Shown here piece after piece: positions 5,851-9,946 of a DNA stretch of 9,946 bases. Positions within the stretch are counted from its first letter, which is position 1, and each line of letters opens with the position of its first letter. Source of the stretch: CAZOAR01 sp964577985 (GTDB lineage: Bacteria > Gemmatimonadota > CAZMKB01 > CAZNLH01); contig CAZOAR010000068.1 in assembly GCA_964577985.1 (NCBI GenBank), positions 1 to 9,946 on the forward strand, read 5' to 3'. The position numbers were made by a program, and so were the translations under genes. The notes under the pieces were generated by a model, which saw nothing but the letters and a program-made list of their open reading frames with translations, searched no databases and had not been told where the DNA came from.

Positions 5851-8424
5851 ATGCGCACGACGCAGAGACTTGGGACCACCCTTCTCCTCTCCCTCATGAT
5901 CATTTCCTCCCCTGCCAACCTCAAGAGCGCCGATCTGGACAGGGACGGCATTAACGATGAACTCGAGGAGAACCTGGCGAGGAGTTTTCTGCCATGGATC
6001 TGGTACTGGTCGCATGAGAGCTGCCAGGAACCGGGGGTAATCCTCTACCACGTCCGGCCATTTACACCGGGCGGATCGACCGACACTCTCGCGGTGACAT
6101 ACATGACAGCGTACTACAACGACTGTGGAATCAACGGTCACGACTTCGACCTCGAGACATTCGCAGTTACTCTCTATCCAGCGGGAAGTCCGTCGGGGTT
6201 CGGAGTCCATTCTCTCACCACCTTCGCCCACAGGGGAACGGTCTGTGAACACAGCGGCACCAGATACTACAACCCGCCTATACCCGATGCCGGAGTTCAG
6301 AGTGATACGACGTATTCTTCGTGGGAAGAGATATGGGTCTCCGACGATAAACACGGCTTTTTCCTGACGGACGGGGATTGTGATCCTGGCTGCTTTTTCA
6401 CAGACGAATGCGGATCTGAACTCGTCATCAATAATGGCAGCCTGGTTCCCCCGGAGGACGGTCAGTTCTACAGCATGTTCAACATCGGCGAGATAAACGA
6501 CCATCTGATCGAGAACTACACAGAGCTGAACAGCATGGACGGGTTCAGTTTTGCTTCAAGATCTATCTGGGGTGCATGGTGGACGGATGAAGATTATTAC
6601 CTTGTCTCTCCCGGGCCCACATTGCCGGTACACTTTGAGTTCGCGTCCTTCCCGTATCCTAACCCCGCACGCAGGTGCCAGGAGGACAACATAGGCCTGG
6701 ACCTGTCGTACAGGAGCCTTATCAGGACGCAGGTCTTCAGCGGCATCACCGGAGAGCTCCTGAGCGATGACTACCTCGGCGAGTTCTGTCCCGAGGCCGA
6801 TGCCACACGGCTCATGCTGTGGGACGGCCACGATGGAAGCGGTAACTGCCTGAGCATTGGGCCGAAAATCGCCAGAGTGACCGCGTATCGTGGCGGCAAC
6901 TCCTTTTACTCTGACATCGGACTGAACGTGCTTGGCGAATCCATGCAAAAGCCGCCGAACCCGTCCAACCTGTCTCTTTCACTGGTTGACAACTACGTGC
7001 TCCTCTCGTGGGAGGACAACGCGACGGACGAGATCGGGTTCACGATCGAGCGCAGGGCCGGCTCCTGCGCATTCACGCAGCTCACGGAACTGGACAGCAA
7101 CCCCGAAACCGGAAGCGTGGAATATATGGATTACAAAATTGCAACCGGTGAAACTTACATCTACCGTATCGTAACCAGGGGAGACGGAGGACGTTCAGGA
7201 CCTTCCAACCTGGAGACGGTATTCATTCCGGCATGCGCTGACAACCCGTACATGATCACGAGTGGACCGACGATACTGGCGGACACGGTCCTCAGTTCAG
7301 AGAGCTACCAGGTCGAGGTCGAGACCAACGATTCCGACTGTCCGTTCGTCCAGTACGAATGGTCTGTACACGGCAACCAGTATTCGGAGCCAGGGACGAT
7401 TGTCGGATCGGGCAGCAGGGTCACATACACGGCGCCCACACTCGACTGCGATCAGCTTTCCTACCCCGCGTGCCACAACACGATAGATGTGACAACAAGG
7501 TATCTGGGGCGCGCTGACTCGTCATCCACTGACTGGTTCGTCATACGCTGCCCGCATCCAGACACCACAGGATGCCCGTTCCTCTATGTCTGGGACGGTA
7601 AGGGATTCTTCGCCGAGAACAACCTCCTTCCTGCCTCAGAGCTCACCAGTTCCTCGGTCGTTGACTACTACGCACTGCGGGGAAGGGCTTCGCCAGTAGA
7701 TGGCGAATATCTCCTCGAGATCAGAGAGGATGAGCGCGAACATTCCACTCTGGACAAAATCGAACTGTTTTTCGTGGATCACCCGGCCCGCGAGAGGATA
7801 GGAGTCACCCACGAGGGAAGGCTCATCAGTTACACCGATCTGATTCAACCCGCTTCAGCCACAGACCTTGCGGGAGAGGATCTCCTTCCCGGGCTCCTCG
7901 AGGCCGATGGTTACGCCTCCGCCGGGAGCACGGGTGACGAGGTGAAAATCGCCTTCGATCATTCGGGGCCCGGAGTGCTCGTTCTCTTCGTGATTCCAGG
8001 CGAGAAGAAGAAGTCGCCGGGTCCACGGATCATCCCGGGCGACGGCAGGGGCCCAGGTGGTGGTAACGGAGGAGCGACCTATCTTCCGAGACTCGTCGGA
8101 GGCTATCAGTTCTTTGATGTTCAGGCCGAGGCTGATGAAGAAGGCGGAGCCCGATTCTCTCTCTTCTGGCCTGAACCCGTTTCATTGGACTATGTCGGCA
8201 TGACCGGCAACGACAGCAGAGCCGTGGCAGGAATGAGTCTGAGGCTGAACAGGGCCGTGCATTCAGCAGAGGGCGAAGTCTCAGAGCGTCTCGACAATGT
8301 CGATGGCCAGGCGGTGACGCTCGATCCTGGAGAGAAGATCGACCTCTTCTTCGAGGCACCCTCTATCGCGGGAGGATTGAAAAGAGATCTGATCGTGGCT
8401 GTCCACGGGCGTTACGACCGCTGA
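5851..8424 (+). CDS. Large secreted multidomain protein (EF-hand-like loop, VPS62-like region, FlgD-like Ig, FN3, C-terminal module)
   Basis: This is an 857-residue exported protein. After a signal peptide (residues 1-27) comes an EF-hand-like calcium loop, DLDRDGINDELE (28-39). Residues about 40-250 contain GHDFDLETFAV, TTFAHRG, WEEIWVSDDKHG and a Cys-rich patch (C177, C181, C187), resembling the VPS62-like domain found in secreted bacterial proteins; this assignment is tentative. Residues 268-360 (PYPNP ... LMLWDGHDGSGN ... ARVTAYRGG) match a FlgD-like Ig domain. Residues 368-459 are a clear fibronectin III domain (PPNPSNLSLSL, LSWEDN, YIYRIVT). Residues 465-567 look Ig-like. From C575 (CPFLYVWDGKGFF ... 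DKIELFFVDHP) runs a C-terminal module, split by a Gly/Pro-rich linker (724-741). The start at 5851 has AAAGGAG (5835-5841) nine bases upstream and opens with the signal peptide; the frame is open back to 5704, but that part is not protein-like. A strong terminator follows. Confidence 0.88.
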   Translation: MRTTQRLGTTLLLSLMIISSPANLKSADLDRDGINDELEENLARSFLPWIWYWSHESCQEPGVILYHVRPFTPGGSTDTLAVTYMTAYYNDCGINGHDFDLETFAVTLYPAGSPSGFGVHSLTTFAHRGTVCEHSGTRYYNPPIPDAGVQSDTTYSSWEEIWVSDDKHGFFLTDGDCDPGCFFTDECGSELVINNGSLVPPEDGQFYSMFNIGEINDHLIENYTELNSMDGFSFASRSIWGAWWTDEDYYLVSPGPTLPVHFEFASFPYPNPARRCQEDNIGLDLSYRSLIRTQVFSGITGELLSDDYLGEFCPEADATRLMLWDGHDGSGNCLSIGPKIARVTAYRGGNSFYSDIGLNVLGESMQKPPNPSNLSLSLVDNYVLLSWEDNATDEIGFTIERRAGSCAFTQLTELDSNPETGSVEYMDYKIATGETYIYRIVTRGDGGRSGPSNLETVFIPACADNPYMITSGPTILADTVLSSESYQVEVETNDSDCPFVQYEWSVHGNQYSEPGTIVGSGSRVTYTAPTLDCDQLSYPACHNTIDVTTRYLGRADSSSTDWFVIRCPHPDTTGCPFLYVWDGKGFFAENNLLPASELTSSSVVDYYALRGRASPVDGEYLLEIREDEREHSTLDKIELFFVDHPARERIGVTHEGRLISYTDLIQPASATDLAGEDLLPGLLEADGYASAGSTGDEVKIAFDHSGPGVLVLFVIPGEKKKSPGPRIIPGDGRGPGGGNGGATYLPRLVGGYQFFDVQAEADEEGGARFSLFWPEPVSLDYVGMTGNDSRAVAGMSLRLNRAVHSAEGEVSERLDNVDGQAVTLDPGEKIDLFFEAPSIAGGLKRDLIVAVHGRYDR

Positions 8425-8438
8425 CTCGAAAGATGACT

Positions 8439-8481
8439 GCCTTAGTGGTTCTATGCATAACCACTAAGGCCTGCATTTTTT
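8439..8481 (+). terminator. Intrinsic (Rho-independent) terminator of the multidomain gene
   Basis: A perfect 12-bp stem, GCCTTAGTGGTT (8439-8450) with AACCACTAAGGC (8459-8470), encloses an eight-base loop. After five bases it is followed by six T residues (8476-8481). It lies 15 bases past the stop codon at 8424 and isolates the VOC/HD operon from upstream transcription. Confidence 0.85.
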
Positions 8482-8507
8482 CATCACATATCTGCACCGC
8501 ATCCTGA

Positions 8508-8549
8508 AAGGCGGGAGTGAACCGGTACTCTCAAGGTTCCTCCCGCCTT
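8508..8549. other. Long stable hairpin between terminator and VOC/HD operon
   Basis: AAGGCGGGAG (8508-8517) pairs perfectly with CTCCCGCCTT (8540-8549). Above a one-base bulge, GAACC (8519-8523) pairs with GGTTC (8535-8539), leaving an 11-base loop. No T-run follows, and on the minus strand no clear T-run follows either. Its right foot overlaps the -35 hexamer proposed for the operon. It could be an upstream control element, an RNA-processing site or a second barrier to read-through; only the pairing is seen directly. Confidence 0.6.
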
Positions 8550-8576
8550 GACAATTGAACCATCCAGAGACATTAT
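8548..8576 (+). promoter_or_regulatory. Possible promoter for the VOC/HD operon
   Basis: TTGACA (8548-8553) and CATTAT (8571-8576, four of six matches) are 17 bp apart. The predicted start near 8583 lies about 25 nt before the chosen ATG at 8608, and therefore beyond the earlier in-frame ATG at 8548. The weak -10 and the lack of TGn make this less certain than the other promoters. Confidence 0.45.
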
Positions 8577-8607
8577 GATTGGTGGAACCAGAAGAATGGG
8601 GGGTAAT

Positions 8608-9006
8608 ATGATAGAAATATCTCAGATCGATCATATAAACATGACTGTCAACTGCCTCGCGAAGTCGATTGAGTTCTATGGTGACAATTTCGGTTTCAAG
8701 CTCATGGAGGACCATTCCACCGACGAGGAGCCGTGGGCCGTCATCGGCATTCCAGACAAAGCATATCTCTGCCTTTATGAACATCCTGGAAGAAAGAGGC
8801 CTGGCGATGAAATGACAATCAATCACTTCGGGTTCGTGGTGGATGACTTCGAACATATGCTCAAGACCCTGAAGACCGACGGTATAGAGGTACTCTATGG
8901 CGGCCCTCTGCAATGGGCGCGATCGCGGTCCGCCTACATCGTCGATCCAAGCGGTTACGAGATCGAACTCGTAGAAAACATCGGCGGTGGACTGGAGGAG
9001 ATATGA
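8608..9006 (+). CDS. VOC-superfamily protein (glyoxalase/dioxygenase fold)
   Basis: This 132-residue cytoplasmic protein has the vicinal-oxygen-chelate fold: two beta-alpha-beta-beta-beta modules, beginning IDHINMTVNCLAKSIEFYGD and, from about residue 70, INHFGFVVDDFEHMLKTL. It ends with the motif DPSGYEIEL. Likely metal ligands are His9, Glu58, His73 and Glu120, at spacings very close to the four ligands of glyoxalase I, so a metalloenzyme is plausible. The substrate cannot be read from sequence; lyase, dioxygenase, isomerase and resistance proteins share this fold. I chose the ATG at 8608 because a G-rich ribosome site (8598-8603) precedes it and the fold starts at once; an ATG at 8548 would add 20 unlikely residues. 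Its stop overlaps the start of the HD-domain gene, so the two are translated together. Confidence 0.88.
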   Translation: MIEISQIDHINMTVNCLAKSIEFYGDNFGFKLMEDHSTDEEPWAVIGIPDKAYLCLYEHPGRKRPGDEMTINHFGFVVDDFEHMLKTLKTDGIEVLYGGPLQWARSRSAYIVDPSGYEIELVENIGGGLEEI

Positions 9007-9551
9007 CACGTCATGAAGCGATGGAACTGCTGTTCGAGTATACAGAGGGAGAGAGTCTGAGAAGGCACGCGCTGGCGGTGGAGGCATCGATGCGCACTTA
9101 CGCGAGCCTTCTGGGGGAAGACGAGGAGAAGTGGGGACTGGTCGGCCTGCTGCACGACTTCGACTACGAGAGATATCCCGACGCCACTGATCACCCGATC
9201 AAGGGCGCTGCAATCCTCGAGGAAAGGGGCGTCTCCGGGGATATACGACGCGCCATACTCGGACACGCCACATATACCGGGGTTGAGAGAGACACGAAGA
9301 TGGCGAAGGTTCTCTTCGCCTGTGACGAGCTGTGTGGTTTCATCTACGCGTGCGCCGTGGTCCGTCCGAACAAGATCGCCGACATGAAGGCCAAATCGGT
9401 CAGAAAAAAGATGAAGGACAAGGGGTTCGCGCGCGCGGTCAGCCGGGATGACATAAGGGAAGGTGCGGAAGAGTCCGGATTCGATCTCACCGAGCACATA
9501 ACCTGTGTCATCGAGGCCATGCGTGGCATATCGGGTGAACTCGGCCTCTGA
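9003..9551 (+). CDS. HD-domain protein, probable metal-dependent phosphohydrolase
   Basis: This 182-residue cytoplasmic protein carries the HD signature: His22 (RHALAVEASM), His51-Asp52 (GLLHDFDYERYPD), His64 (DHPIKGA), His88 (ILGHATYTG) and Asp108 (FACDELCGF). These fit the metal-binding set of HD hydrolases. The tail, VRPNKIADMKAKSVRKKMK and RDDIREGAEESG, is typical of a stand-alone HDIG-type subfamily common in anaerobic bacteria, whose substrate I do not know; a nucleotide or phosphate ester is likely from the family. The start at 9003 overlaps the upstream stop in ATGA, with GGAGGAG (8994-9000) just before it, indicating translational coupling. The frame is open back to 8913 inside the upstream gene, but that extension is not supported. 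No clear terminator follows before the repeats begin at 9587. Confidence 0.9.
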   Translation: MTRHEAMELLFEYTEGESLRRHALAVEASMRTYASLLGEDEEKWGLVGLLHDFDYERYPDATDHPIKGAAILEERGVSGDIRRAILGHATYTGVERDTKMAKVLFACDELCGFIYACAVVRPNKIADMKAKSVRKKMKDKGFARAVSRDDIREGAEESGFDLTEHITCVIEAMRGISGELGL

Positions 9552-9586
9552 TACCCGACTGATTCAATTGACAATCAACCGCGCAG

Positions 9587-9622
9587 GTCATTCCCCTCTC
9601 ATGTGTCATTCACGCCTCATGT
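9587..9622 (-). repeat. 18-bp tandem repeat, 2 units
   Basis: Two units of exactly 18 bp (9587-9604 and 9605-9622), GTCATTCCCCTCTCATGT and GTCATTCACGCCTCATGT, run straight into the 64-bp element at 9623. They are the reverse complement of the left array's unit and lie on the same side of the element as there. Confidence 0.8.
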
Positions 9623-9686
9623 GTCATTCACGCTCGTCGGGAATCCCATCGCGCAATCAGACCGATTCCGGACAAGCCGGAATGAC
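9623..9686 (-). repeat. 64-bp double-hairpin repeat element, copy B
   Basis: Same architecture as copy A but inverted: a 23-bp arm (9623-9645), an 18-bp centre (9646-9663) and a 23-bp arm (9664-9686). The centre and second arm are identical to copy C; the first arm differs from it at two positions. A further 24 bases (9687-9710, including AAAAGCAGGGAAATCCCAA) are shared with copy C at 23 of 24 positions, so the conserved unit is about 88 bp. A diverged form of this flank lies at 124-147 beside copy A. Confidence 0.88.
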
Positions 9687-9739
9687 ACGTAAAAAGCAGG
9701 GAAATCCCAAACCCCTCTTCTGGAGTTTCCGCATCATAT

Positions 9740-9847
9740 CTCATTCATGCTTCATGTGTCATTCACACTCCACATGTCATTCCCGCCTCATGTGTCACTT
9801 CTGCTCCATACGTCATTCCCACCCCACATGTCATTCACACCTCACAT
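9740..9847 (-). repeat. 18-bp tandem repeat array, 6 units
   Basis: Six units of exactly 18 bp begin at 9740, 9758, 9776, 9794, 9812 and 9830. They share the form GTCATTC-x-x-x-CCxCAxxT and lead directly into copy C. The block 9711-9739 between the copy B flank and this array holds TCTGGAGTTTCC, also seen at 123-134 near copy A. Confidence 0.85.
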
Positions 9848-9911
9848 GTCATTCCCGCTCGTCGGTAATCCCATCGCGCAATCAGACCGATTCCGGACAA
9901 GCCGGAATGAC
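9848..9911 (-). repeat. 64-bp double-hairpin repeat element, copy C
   Basis: Arms 9848-9870 and 9889-9911 surround the 18-bp centre 9871-9888, in the same orientation as copy B and inverted relative to copy A. The conserved 24-base flank continues at 9912-9935. Together with copy B and the arrays, this looks like a tandem duplication of an array-plus-element module in which the number of 18-bp units changed. Confidence 0.88.
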
Positions 9912-9946
9912 ACGTGAAAAGCAGGGAAATCCCAACCTGAAGGACT

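Noticed and set aside
8913..9002. Earlier start for the HD-domain gene
   Set aside because: It lies inside the VOC gene in another frame and gives Arg-rich, out-of-frame sequence; ATG at 9003 has GGAGGAG and the family's usual beginning.

Overview
The window reads as a stretch of chromosome from a Gram-negative-type bacterium with moderately high GC. The likely source is an uncultured lineage of the FCB group or a neighbouring candidate phylum (Eisenbacteria- or Krumholzibacteriota-like). This placement is an inference from the mix of large secreted proteins: HAF repeats, a right-handed beta-helix, a PNP-motif/FlgD-like Ig domain, fibronectin III and EF-hand-like DxDxDG loops. No rRNA or other marker gene is present to prove it.

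Layout. Positions 1-433 carry no gene. They hold a consensus sigma-70-type promoter firing leftwards out of the window (59-87), a 64-bp double-hairpin repeat (148-211) and eight 18-bp tandem units attached to it (202-345). Next is a leftward gene for a YihY/BrkB-family inner-membrane protein (434-1330). A consensus promoter (1450-1479) and a leader of about 160 nt precede a rightward gene for a secreted HAF-repeat protein (1645-3045). A small leftward membrane-protein ORF follows, probably frameshifted (3054-3281, with a better start signal at 3294). A large leftward gene for a secreted beta-helix protein (3446-5395) has its own consensus promoter (5435-5463). Divergent from it is a rightward 857-residue multidomain secreted protein (5851-8424), which ends at a strong intrinsic terminator (8439-8481). 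A two-gene operon then encodes a VOC/glyoxalase-like protein (8608-9006) and an HD-domain phosphohydrolase-like protein (9003-9551), joined by an ATGA stop/start overlap. The right end (9587-9911) carries two more copies of the 64-bp repeat with 18-bp tandem units, inverted relative to the left copy.

Function. The middle three large genes make exported, probably surface or periplasmic, repeat proteins with no catalytic motif I can identify. They are separate transcription units in alternating directions, so they look like a cluster of surface-protein genes rather than one pathway. The VOC/HD pair is the only clear operon, and its two proteins look like small cytoplasmic enzymes.

The most unusual content is the repeat system at both ends. 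Three copies of a 64-bp element are built from two short hairpins that are also inverted repeats of each other. Each copy is joined on the same side to a variable number (8, 2, 6) of exact 18-bp units. Also notable are three promoters with full TTGACA / TGn-TATAAT matches, a palindrome inside one of them, and a cysteine ladder running through the beta-helix.
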